DNA of 64,000 nt from Dipetalonema caudispina (taxonomy: Eukaryota > Nematoda > Chromadorea > Rhabditida > Onchocercidae). Location: assembly GCA_013365325.1 (NCBI GenBank), contig JABVXV010000328.1, positions 1-64,000 on the forward strand. The letters run 5' to 3'. Shown piece by piece: positions 13,779 through 26,600 of the stretch (positions within the stretch are counted from its first letter, which is position 1; every line of letters begins with the position of its first letter). A model generated the notes under the pieces. The model ran no database searches. It worked only from the letters and a program-made list of their open reading frames with translations, and had not been told where the DNA came from. The position numbers were made by a program, and so were the translations under genes.

Positions 13779-14904
13779 ATAGAATGCTTTTATCTAAATG
13801 TTTCTAATTAATTTCATTCAACTATCCCATACATATTTTACATTCTTGCATATATAAATAAGCAAATTTTGAAATATTATTAGAAAAATAAACAATATGA
13901 ACATTATTATTATTATTATTATTATTATTAAATAAGCAAAAATAGTTAAGTAATCAAAAGATGGAAAGTAATGAGTAAATCGTTTTTTTTGTAATGAATA
14001 AGATGAAAAGTAAAATTTCTCATACATTAATTCCATTAGTATAAAATTTTATAAAATAAATACTTGTAAACAACTATTTGATGTAGTATTTCTTATTCAT
14101 AGCGCAATTTTATTATGAATGCTAACATAATAAATTAGTTTTTATGAAATAATCCATTTTCACTACTAACTATTTAACTGTTAACTTTAAATATGTTCAT
14201 TCATTAAGTTGTCAATAAGATTTTCTTTAAAAAAAAAAAAACATCAAGAATGCGATAATTTATGACAGAAATTTTCATTTTATATCATTGATAGAGCAGA
14301 TCTTTTCATAGTACGAATGGCAATTTTTAATCTGTCAAATAATTCCATTAAAGCGAATAATATTAATTATATTTTGAATAACTTTTTTTTTTCTTTGCAG
14401 TAAACTGTCATATATAAACTTGTTTAATATGAACAAATGTTAAAAACCTAAAATTGATTCTCTCTTTCATATTTCCTCTTTCTCATTCTTTTCCTCCTTT
14501 CTTTTTTTTTTTTTCCTTCTTCATCCTCCCTTTCCTCCTCCTCCTCCTCTTCCTTCTATTCCTTTTCATCCTCTTCCTTCATTTTCTTCTCTCATACATA
14601 TTATCCTTGAAGTTTTAATCTTTCCTATTTTTCTGTCTCAATCAACTTTTCCCTCAGCTTATTGCCCAAATCCATCACTCTAATTTATGCTTCGAAAATT
14701 AAAGCCATATGCGATTTTTCCCAATGTTATTCACTGCAGTTGACATTTCCTGAAATGATATGCCTTTTTTGTCTTTTTTTCCGTTTTTTTTTTTTTCTTT
14801 TTTGAAACTTAGTCTCAAGTGCAACATGGAAAAAAAAAAAGAAAGAACTTTTAATCAAATATATATATGTATATATGATCTTAATAACTATTCTGTCAAG
14901 AGAA

Positions 14905-14937
<33 letters not shown>

Positions 14938-15273
14938 CAAATGTTAAACTTTTTCGAATTAATTCATTTTTATCAATGTAATTTAGCATAGTATATTTTT
15001 TGCAATCATTTATAACTAGTATGATCAGTAAAATGCGTTTAAAATGATTCTTAAAGAATTAAATTAGATGGAAAAATTCTCTTCATTAATTGTTTATTTA
15101 ATTGATTGTACTATAGAATTAATAAATTAAATTGAAAGATGAAATGAATAAGAGATGATTTTGAAAAATAAAAAAAGATCAATTGAAAAAATGAAAAGAA
15201 AAAAAAGTGGAATTAATGATAGGATGAAAGGATAAGAAAGGATGTATTTGTATTCTCATTATGTTACGCTTCA

Positions 15274-15306
<33 letters not shown>

Positions 15307-15656
15307 TAAATTGAAATTTTCGATAACAATTAGAAACTTTTCTCGGGAAACATATCTTAACAAAATATAACTTAAATTGTAACAAAATTGCATTTCTTTA
15401 TCATTCCTAATCATTGATTCATAATTGTTTGAGGATATAACAATAATATTCATTATTGCATTTAACAATGTTAAACAAATCAATTTATTTCATTATTAAT
15501 AAAAATGAATAATTTAACAAGTTAATTAAGAGATTTCTTTTGGGTAAAAAAAAACAAAAGAAAAGCACTCATTATATTTTAAAAAATTGAAGCAAAATTT
15601 GGCAATTAGCGTTGATAAACAAATTTCTTAATTTCTCATATATAATAAAAGATAGG

Positions 15657-16079
15657 TTAGTTAGTTAATTTTGCTTTCTCATACTGCATGTTTAATTTTT
15701 TTTTTAAAGCAGTGTAACATGATAGTTGTTGTTCGATTAAATTCGCATCATTAACCAAAGACGAAGATGGAAGGCATTGTTGAAATGTTTGAAATCTTCG
15801 ATCGTATTGAACGAATTCCATAAATGGATTATTATGAATGAGGATATGGATGAAATTATTCAAATGGAGTAGGATGATATGATGTTGTAAGGATGGGAAA
15901 GAAATGGATGAAGTGTGGGAAATTTTGAATGAATTAATGCTTAAATGAAAATGATGATGATGATAAAGATGATTTGCAAAATTTCCGATGACGAAGACTT
16001 CAATAGGATGAGAATTTTTTGGGAAGTGGCAAATCTTGTTGAAAAGGCGAAAAATTGGAAGTGAAATCAGCTTCAGCAA
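15657..16079 (-). CDS. weak candidate exon, unrecognised 140-codon frame
   Basis: A 140-codon open frame runs on the minus strand. It has no ATG at its left boundary, opening instead at TTG after a T-rich stretch, so if real it would be an internal or terminal exon. The second half (around NPFMEFVQYDRRFQTFQQCL) looks more protein-like than the His-rich first half, and it ends KAKLTN then TAA. A possible acceptor reading GCTGAAG on the minus strand precedes it. I recognise no family and see no convincing partner exon. The plus strand here is GA-rich and ATG-rich, which can create such a frame by chance. Confidence 0.2.
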   Translation of the reverse strand: MLKLISLPIFRLFNKICHFPKNSHPIEVFVIGNFANHLYHHHHFHLSINSFKISHTSSISFPSLQHHIILLHLNNFIHILIHNNPFMEFVQYDRRFQTFQQCLPSSSLVNDANLIEQQLSCYTALKKKLNMQYEKAKLTN

Positions 16080-16559
16080 ATAAAAAAAAAATGAAAAAAA
16101 AAAAAAAAAAAAAAAATCTGTTACTAATGAAGTTATCGGAAATATAAAATCCTATCCTTTTTATGATTTAGCTTATAATTCCATTTCTTGGTTGATTAAT
16201 AATGTTTTGCCAATAGCTTTATCAAAATCATATAGGCAATACATGATTCATTTCAAGTGAAATTTTATGATATTAAAAAAAATAATATGAGTAATAGAAA
16301 TGAAATAGTGTTTGAGTAATTTAAGACAAGATAACCTTTTTCAATGATTACTAAATGTAAAAACTAATTTAAAACTTTCGCAATATTTATTGAAAATTTC
16401 AATATATGACGAGTTAATTTGTGAGATTTTTTTTCTTAACTACTCAGTTTAGTTTCATTATTTTTAATTAAATTTCAAATTGCTTCCTAATAAAAGGAAA
16501 AATGATATAAAATGTAAATTTTTCCTAACTTCATATATAAGTAGATGAAAAAATGAGTG

Positions 16560-16591
<32 letters not shown>

Positions 16592-17338
16592 AAAAATAAA
16601 AAAAGAAACATTTAGGGCATCTATTTGTGCAAACATATAAACACAAGCCTCATATCATTATGTTTTTTATCTTTTTTTTTTTTTTTTTTTTTTTTTATTT
16701 TAATTCTTTATTCCTCCCAATACTAATATTCCCCGCTATCTCTAAAAAATCAGTTTATTCGATCTTAGTTCACGATCCCTATTCTGAATAATTCATATAG
16801 TAATTTTTCATTTTTTGATAAAATTATTATAATTTCGAAGTAGAGAAATTAGGTAAAGAAGCATATTATGAAAATAATTATTTTAGTTGTAGCAATTATT
16901 ATGATAATATATGATGTAAATATTGTTGAAATGTAATAATAATGCAAAATTATTACCATTTGAGATTAGCTTATCAGATAATTGTATTATCACAGTATAT
17001 AGATTGCTTTAGATATACAAATGTTAATCAAATTAACAATGATTTGATTAATTTCAAGAAATTAGCTAAATATATTATGAGCAAAATTAGATTCGAACAA
17101 GAAGATTGTATAAGCTTTATTAAATATCACTTGGCTTTTGCTATGCTGCAAATTTTACCATCCATATATTATGATGAAAAAAGATTCATAGCTGGAATAT
17201 ATGTTGAGGGAAAAAAAAAGACTGCCAAGTAAAAATCAAATTCAAATTTGAATGTTTAAATTACCAACACCAATTTCAGTTTTTAGATATATTGTCGTAA
17301 AGTTTGTCTAAATGTTCGAAATTTCCAATTTAGTGATA

Positions 17339-17418
17339 ATAGTAGTAGTAATAGTAAAAGTAATAATATTAACAATAATAATAACAATAATAATAATAGT
17401 AATAATAATAATAATAAT

Positions 17419-17482
<64 letters not shown>
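17339..17482. repeat. (AAT)n / (AGT)n microsatellite
   Basis: Triplet array of AAT with AGT and ATT interruptions in non-coding DNA. It is the same motif as the poly-Asn array in the first gene. Confidence 0.95.
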
Positions 17483-17655
17483 GTGTGATAACAATAACAA
17501 TGAATTTTTTATCCAGTCAAACGAAAATAATTAAAAAAAAAGGTCGTTTTTTTTTGTTTTATCAGTGAAGCGATCGTTTCATTTGGTTTTCTTTAGAATA
17601 ATTATTCATCATATTTTTCGTCATCTTGTCGTATATTTACCTCTCCAATTGTTTT

Positions 17656-17657
<2 letters not shown>

Positions 17658-17711
<54 letters not shown>
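17658..17711. repeat. poly(T) run of about 54
   Basis: An uninterrupted T run shortly before the SLC4 gene. Confidence 0.95.
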
Positions 17712-17712
<1 letters not shown>

Positions 17713-18403
17713 TAAACTAATATTTGAAATGAATATTCAATATGCCCTTAGTAGTATATATTAGCGTGAGAATATGTAATTAAATTAATTTTTTTACCTC
17801 TTCATTTACTCACGCAATGGATAATATAATTGCATGTCAATTTTTCAAAATTCCATATTGTTTCCCTCGTCCCTCTTTCCCTACTTTCTCTTTTTTTCTT
17901 TTTCATTTCAGTATTTCTTTTTCTTTCTTTTTTTTTTTTTTTTTTTTTAAAATTCTTCTTTCATTCCAATTTTTTTTTTTTTTTTTCGCCGAAGGATTTT
18001 TCTTGATTATAACTACTTTGAGAACTTCAGCATAATTAGGCCATTGGAAATATCTCATATATATTTGTGAAATAACGAATATGTTCATCATAAAATTTTT
18101 AATTTTCATTTGACTGAATCGTGCGAAATAATTTTTTTTTTTTGAAAAAAAAAAAAAACCGATCCATTTCTCTCTGATTTAATTCCTTATTTCGACCTTC
18201 GGATTAATGACGCGTTTGATTTTGCTTCGTGTGAAATGTTACTATGATTTGTTCATGTTCGTTTTGAATTTCTTTTTAAAAGAAAAGGAAAGAGAGAGAG
18301 AGAGAGAAAAAAAAAAAAAAAACAAAGATATTCCAAGAACGAGAGCTAATATATATGACGAAAAGTGTTATCACTTGAATGTGAGAAAATCTTTTGGTCA
18401 CTT

Positions 18404-21400
18404 ATGATCACCACGAAAACATTTTTTTGGAACGATACGGAAGATTTCTGGATACCTCTTATTGTATCTGAATTAACTGATGGAAACAGTGACATTCAGC
18501 AAAATTTTAAATTTTTTCCAGAATTAAAATTAAAAAAATGTGCTTCTAAATTTCTTGGCAATAATGATGGTAATTTATTGGAAACGATTTCTGCAAACAA
18601 TGATGTATCCGAATATCAATGCACATGTAATGCATCGTATCATAGTATTCGGCCAAAATTTTTGGATGTAAATAATATTTCATGTAAGGAATTGTCGCAT
18701 AATGGAAATGATCGCAAATTAACACTGCAAAATACCACAAATGTATTGAAATGTGATAAGCTTTACCGGTCACAACGTACTCGTTTTGCAATCAGTAAGT
18801 TATTTGATTCATATAAATTAATAAAATTTATTCTTACTTAAGAGAACCAATTTAAAATTTATATGCATTTTATCTTCATTATAATAAGTGAATAGAAAGG
18901 TTTCTTTTTTATTTAATTTAATTTAATAATTTTTATCAACCATTTCAAATTAGTTTTATTTTGCAATATAAATTATAATGAATGCTTAGTGATGAAATTG
19001 AAATGCATACTTGTTAAGTTGATTATTTTAGTATTTATCATTGGGAAAGCTATAAATTTGATTAATATGAACTATAATCATGGAACTCTGTCGATTGATC
19101 AGCATTATATCATTTCCTAAATGGTAGCTTTTTAAAATGATCAAGACAAAAATAAACCAATCACAAAAACTAATGATTATTGAAAAAAAAACATTCCCGC
19201 ATTTATTGAAACGATAACAAGTCTAAAATTGCTAACAACTATGACTTAGCTAAAATTTACAAGAATTTAAAATGATTACAAAATATCAATTCAGGTTGAT
19301 TTATTAGTATTTCACTTTTACTCTCTTATATATTTATCACATCACTGATAAAATGGGCAACATTTTATTAATATTGTAAAAAAAAAAAAAAAATGAAAAA
19401 ATAATGCTTTTATCTCGTCCATAAATTCTTTCCATTACACTTTCTTTTTTTTTTTTTTTATTTTTTTTTTTATTTTTGGATAGATGACAGATAAATCAAA
19501 CAAATGTATATTATGTATATTTATAATATATATACATATATTTTATGGATATATATAAAATCATTAGATAAAATATTTTTATTATCAAACCATCATTTGC
19601 TATTACTGTAAAGGCCTTCTCATGCTAATTAAATATATCATCGCGTATAATTTTATCAACTTTTATAATGCAATCGTGATTGATATTATTTACAATGTAG
19701 GCATGTTAGGATAAGGGAAAATTTAAGAAGTTGAATATCCGAAGAAAGAAAAAAAAAAAAAAAAATTGTGGAAAAAAGATATGACCATAATTTTTAACTG
19801 TTTATTTATTTACTCCTATTGTTTTGCTTATTCAATTAAAATTTGAATATTTGAATTTAATATTTTTGATAATTATTATAATCACATCAGGATAAATAAT
19901 ATTTATAGTGTGAGGAAATATCAGTTAAGTAATTATAATGTAAGGGTGTATTAATTAAATATTTATAATGTAAGAAAATGTTAATCAAATACTTATAATG
20001 GAAGAGAATATTAATCAAATATTTATACTGTAAACAAAAATTAAGCTAAATAATATACGAAAATATCAACTAAATACATGTAATGAAAGGAAATATTAAA
20101 TGAAGGCAAAATTTTTCAAATATAACCAAATTTTTAAATATAATTTTGTTAACATGTAATGTTGTCCAAATTTACTTTGTTCTATAAAAAAATATTAGGA
20201 AATTTTGAAAAAATATTTTTTTTCAATAAATTTAATTTTTACTTTTTCTTTTCCTTCTCTTCTATTAAAATGAAAAAAAAAAAAGTCGAATTACATTAAT
20301 GCATTTATATGGTAATTAGCAACCTTTAAATGAATTAATTTATTACACAAATCCCTTCATTCATTTATCCAACATTTCTTAGCATTTTCTTGATATAACA
20401 AGTTTTCCATTTCGTATATTTGCATGAAAGTACTAATATTTGTTTCGTTTCAAAATTACTTCCATATCTCTACCGCTATGCAATTTTCAGCTGTTTAAAA
20501 TTCAAAAAAACATTCCAAGTAGAAATAAATGAATTCAGTTAAAAAAAATGCTTCGATACTTAGTGTATGAAAACTTAAAAAGGGAAAAAAGAAAAGGAAA
20601 AAGGTAAATAAATGCTAACTAACAGTGGTAATTTAAAAAAGAAAAAAAGTTCAAGAGAGAGGGAGAGAGAGAGAGAAGGAAAAAAGTAATGTTAAATGAG
20701 TTAGCTAAAAAAAAAAAAAGTAGTAAGCTTATATAATGTTGAACAAAAATAATTTAATGGTAGCTTATTTTCCCTCCTAAATGAAATTTTTTTTCCACAA
20801 TAGATTTAATTTTTTTTTTCTTTTTCCTTTTTTTCTTTTTTTTTTCATTTTATTGCCATTCTTTTTCGACTAAAATATTCCTAAAATATTTTAATTTTTG
20901 AATACATTAATTAGCATGTTTTTATGGTATTTATCTATTTGCATAAAAATTTGACTACTGATTCGAAAAATAAGCTGTTTTTCTTGCTCATTAGTTAATT
21001 GCTTATTTGCTCAGCATACAAATGCTGATAAGCAGATGAGACTTCTTATTCAACACTGCTACCTTAGCTTTTGAAATCGATTTTAAGTTCATATACATCA
21101 AATTTGAACCTTTTTATTTGCGCTTTCATCCAAATTATACAGCCTATTGCGTCTTTATTACATTTTTGCTCGTGCTGTCAAACCAAACAGATACCAATTT
21201 TGAGCGCCAATAGTTAACCTTTGACCTTCACCTGAACAACTCTTCGGTAAGAAGCTCCAAATACACGTATTTTAGATTTACAGATTGCAAATTTCATTCA
21301 AAATAGCTGGTCAGTTTGTTGTTAGCGTAAACTCCTATTTTGGCGATTTAAGCTTATATCATTAAAATTTAATTAACTCCATACGAAAGCTTATTATTTG

Positions 21401-22050
21401 AAGTAAAATAATGGATCTATACTTTCTCTCTACTTCAATAAATACATAACGTTTTAATGATGGATATATTAATTTAATTATTGAAAATGATTTGAAATTC
21501 GTTTTTTTCTCCTTTCCATTTTTGAAATTTACCACTCATTATGATCACTTTATATCTTTTTCTAGCATTCGATTTAAGTTGAAAAAGCATTTTATTTGCT
21601 GAATTGATGAGGAAGAAGCAATGAGAGATATTACCAAGTTTCGCGAAAAACAAATCTAATGATTCCGATGAAGTTAAAAGAGTGATAATAGATTTACAAT
21701 GTATAAAAATAATTAAAGTAGTTAAAATTTAAATTGCAAATAGGTATATTTAAAATCATATTTGCTGTATCATATCAAAATTATATCATCCAAAGATTAT
21801 TTACTATCTATTGATGAAATAATAATTGAATGTATGAATGTTACATGATAAAAGATTGCAATTGTACAGAAAGAATGGTAAACGAAGGAATGTATTACAT
21901 AGAGTAAAAAAGTAAAAAGATACAGGGATATACTCAGTAATCGTTATAATTTATATGAATGGACATTGGTCAATCGATATCAATATGTTATTATCAATAA
22001 TATATTGTCGATTAATTATTTCTCTTATTATGTTTCAATTTTCATTTTTG

Positions 22051-22124
<74 letters not shown>

Positions 22125-23591
22125 CTTTTTTTTTTTTTATTTTATTTTTTATTTTTTTTTTTTTTTTTTTTTTTTTGCAAATAATAAAATTTATTTGGAT
22201 GCTTATTTTATTTTTCAAATTCATACAATAAAATATATTATTATTTATACATGAAATATAACTACTAAATTATTTAGGTGAGTAAATAATTTCGTTACTA
22301 TATTCTAATAATTACTTGAGTACACATATTGTATGAATTATTGGTAATGTTTATTTATCTAGTAGATTAGAGAAATGAAAAAAAAAAAAAAAAAAGAAGA
22401 AGCCTTTTTATTTATTATAGCAGAACGATTTGAATATGATCAATATTGTTTTATAAAAATAATCATTGCATTGCCATCGAAGTTTATTTTGATATTGGCA
22501 AAATGGAAAATATCCTTTTCAAATATATCAATTAAAATATAAACGTAACAGCTAAACAAAATCATAGCAGAAATAATTTTAAATTCTATGCCATTTAAAT
22601 ATATCAATAACTTTTCACATAATTTTTTATTGTAATAATTCTCGAATGCTATATTGAGCAAGCATTTAATTTCAATTGACCAAAAAAATTTTTAGTAAAA
22701 ATTAATTAATTTAAACTAAACTTCAATTTTAATTTCAAAAAATTATCATTTATCATTTTCTAGGTAGTATGTCATCTGATTTATCCACCGCTTTAAATAC
22801 GGAAACATCCGAATTGGAATTAATCGAAAAAGATTTAGCATCCACTCATTATGCTAATAATCAACAAAAAATTCTTCGTTCTTTTCATTCCACATCCAAA
22901 CATGTTAGCGGTAAGTAATTTCTACATTATTTTTTATTCTTATGTAATAATATATATCATATCATTAGATCATTTAATTTTAATGTTTGAATTAAAATCA
23001 TTAAAAATAAAGTATAATTAATTTGGTGGGAAATTTCATTGTACCCATATAAAAATTTCATCTATTTCGATTGATCCCATTCGTCTTTTCTTTCAAATTC
23101 CAAAGCTTTATTTTTTTTTCTCTCTCTTTTTTTTTTTTTTTTTTTTTGTTTAGCAAAAGAAAAAATTATTTTTCAATATAAATGATATAGTATTATAAAT
23201 GAATTATATAATATGAAAGCAAATAACAACAAATAATCATTTTAAGTTAATAATTTTGATAATTCTATGTAAGAATATGAAAGTTAACTTAAATTTGAAA
23301 TTATAGAAATGATTGATTATTTTTTCATAGTTTTCAGGAACTTTTAGCGAAACTACATCACCGAAACCGGCATCACCAGTTTCATTCAGTACTATTGATA
23401 ATGGTGATAATATGAAGAAACATCTTCACAATAAGGTATTATCTCTTATTTTGATAATTTTTTGTTTTTTTTTTTTTCTTTTAAGCTGTTATTTTATCAA
23501 TAAATGATATGATTCATTGTGTTTTGTTTCATATAATCGAAAGGAAATATATACACATATGTTATATCAGGTATATATGATATCGTAAAAT

Positions 23592-23624
<33 letters not shown>

Positions 23625-26600
23625 GCAAAAATATTTGTTTGGGTTAAGTGAAAAATGAAAGAATTAAATCATAAAATTGTAATGTTTGTGGAAAAGTGTA
23701 AGTAGAAAGTGATTAATCTCTTTATTTGAATTTTCTTTTTTTCTTTCTTTTTTTTGATTTGACAGAATTAAAATGACAAAAGACAGAAGCACTAAAAAAA
23801 AAAAAAAAACAAAAAATTGTTTTTAAGGTTTTTGTTGAATTGTATGATTTGGATTTGCAAAAGGGTGGAGAATGGACAGAAACAGCACGATGGATTAAAT
23901 ATGAAGAGGTTTTTTTTTTCTGTTTCTTTTTAAATATTTAAAAGGAAAAAGGGAAATTACGAGATGTAAAATATTGCAAGTAATTAATTGATAATTTTGA
24001 CTAAGCTATAAATTTTATTCATATTCAAATAGCACTTTTAGAGTTTTAAATTTTCTTTAAGTTTAATTTGTCAGTATCAAATGTTACGTTAACCAAATTT
24101 AATTTGCAATTTTATATCGAAATTTATTTAGGATGTTGAAGGAACGGATCATCATTGGGGTCAACCACATGTCGCATTTCTTTCATTTCATGCTTTACTC
24201 TCCTTACGAAAATTTATACGAACAGGTTCATTCCTTCAATTAAATGTTTCTTATACCTTTCATAAAACATCAACAAAACTAAACCAATTATTTTAATTCA
24301 TAAAGTAATACTAACTTGTAAAGGTATACATTTTATTACACATTTTATTTTGAAGAATTGATCCGATAAATATAAACTATTAATTTCAGGTATGATTTTA
24401 CTTGACTGTAAGGCAAAAACATTTGCTGACATTTGTGATCAAGTAGCTAATGCAATGATTTCTGAAGGAATCACTTGTAGGAGAAGAGATATCATGCAAA
24501 TGTTAGCAATGAAACAAGCGTAAGTTTATTAATTTCGTTTAATTCGTCCAATTTCTTTTTTCTCTCTTATAAGATTCGATGGAAAAATTAATTTTTAATA
24601 CTATTCAATTATAGCAATTGTTTAAAAGAAAATTTTAATTTTCAGTCTGCATACCGAGATTTCCCTCATTTAGACATCCATTATCACGTCGAATGACTGC
24701 GCTATCATTGGCTGGTTCCGTTTTTGATCGACGTTCTGAATGTAACTTAGTTGGAGCAAGTACGATGGATAATGCTAGGTTACGTATAGGTATTAAGATC
24801 AATTTATATATTTTTCTTTTATCTTTTTTTTTAAAAATTTTCACATTTTATATTAATTTTTTTTTTTTTTTTTTTAAATAAATAATAGGGATTTAAAATT
24901 TTATAGAATTACTGAAACGAGAACATTCATTCCAAACGTGTAACATACGTAAGCAACCAACGATAGCAGAAGTTGATGAAATGGAAAATACCACATTAAC
25001 TGGTATAAGAGGAATACCAATTAGTGTCCTCAAACAACAAAGGTGTCTCAATCGCTTTTTTTTTTTTTACCATTATGATGTTTACTTTTCAATTATCAAA
25101 GATAATTTCAATTCATCAATTCTTTTTTCTTTTTTTTTCTTTTCATCTTTATTTTAGTTTCCCGAACCTTCCGGCAATACCAGCAGTTCAAGAAAGGTTA
25201 TGTTTAAACCCGACAAAACAATCTGCAACAACACATTTTATTTCTGACTCTTTGGGAAAGTACGTTTATTATTTATATCAAATTGTAATTACTGAATATA
25301 TTAAATGATACATTTCAAAAAATGAAAAATAAATAAGATAATTTTTAGAGTTCGAACACATTCATCAGAACTTCATAAAGGTGAAGATATTTTACGAAAA
25401 CTTCCTGTTGGCATCGAAACAGCGCAGGTGTCATTTTAATTCTTTGATGAAAAGACGTGTTATGTGTCACTACTTCGAGAGAAGTATTAATGATATTTTA
25501 TCAATATGTTTGGCAAACTTTTTTGATTTGTACCTCTTCAATCAGGATTATATCAGTTCAATGAAAACTTCAAATGTCAATGAAGTTTAATTGCTTTTAA
25601 ATCTATCGATAAAATTCTAATGATACTATACTTCAGATCTTTGTTGGGGTAATTCCAAATTTAACGAAAACACATTTCGTTATGCTTCGATTAAGTGAAC
25701 CAACAATGATGCCAGAAATTCTCGATGGTGAAGTACCACTTCGTTTTGTTGTTGTAATTCTTGGACCAGATCAACCGGATGTTAGTTATCATGAAGTGGG
25801 ACGATCCATTGCAACACTAATGACAAACATGGTTAAATTATTTATTTATTCTTTTCTCTCATATCATTCCTACAGTAGGAATTTGTAAAATTCAATTTCA
25901 AAAAATTTTTAAATAACTGTTCCTTTAAATTGTTATTTAATGAGTCAGAAAATATTTACCGGAATACATTCTTGAAATTCATTTTAAGGAATTTAATGCT
26001 GTTGCTTATGAGGCAAATGCTCGTGAGGAACTTATCTGTGGTGTAGATAACTTTTTGGATAATTCTGTTGTTATTCCACCTGGTGAAATTGATAGTAAAC
26101 GTTTGCTGTCTGGTGATGAAATTCGAAAAGCATTAAAAAAACGGCAAAACCGAAGAAAGATTACTGAGGAAGAAAATTGTATGTTTCACTTTTTTTTTGT
26201 TTCTTTTAAATTTCAAAATAGTAATAAATTTCCCTCGTTTTTTTTTTTTATTCCTTTTCCTATTATTATTTCCATTTTTTTTTTTTAAATTTTTATGATC
26301 AGGAATTATATGAATGAAATTTTTTAAATTTTTCTTTGTTTTTTTTCAGCTTCACCTCCGAAAAGTGAACAAAAAAATTATGCTAATTACAAACGACACA
26401 TCGAAAAAAGGGAAAAATGTCGATTTTTTAGTGGAATGATCAGTGATTTTGAAAAGCGATTCCCTTATTACTGGTACGTAGTATTTTAAATTTCTGATTA
26501 ATATATTCAACTAATAAATTTTAAAAAACAAAAGAAGGAGAAAAAATCCACAAAATATCCACGCTTTTTGGTAGTTTCCACAACGCCGTAATTTATATCA

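Larger units (their letters stand above)
10598..18403. other. gene-poor AT-rich interval
   Basis: Apart from a weak minus-strand frame at 15657-16079 and a weak plus-strand frame at 16942-17232, nothing here reads as a gene. The stretch holds long T runs (13734-13774, 14908-14938, 17658-17711), an (AAT)n array and a pyrimidine-rich segment near 14460-14600. The promoter of the SLC4 gene presumably lies at the right end, but no core element could be identified. Confidence 0.45.

Noticed and set aside
16942..17232. 96-codon plus-strand frame with ATG and ordinary-looking composition
   Set aside because: No recognised domain, no partner exon and no poly(A) signal nearby. A possible TTATCAG acceptor lies inside the frame, but evidence is too thin to call a gene.
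21955..22254. Phe-rich 99-codon frame and the antisense Lys-rich frame
   Set aside because: Produced by a 130-base poly(T) tract inside an SLC4 intron.
24635..24844. 69-codon minus-strand frame
   Set aside because: Antisense shadow of SLC4 exon 7.
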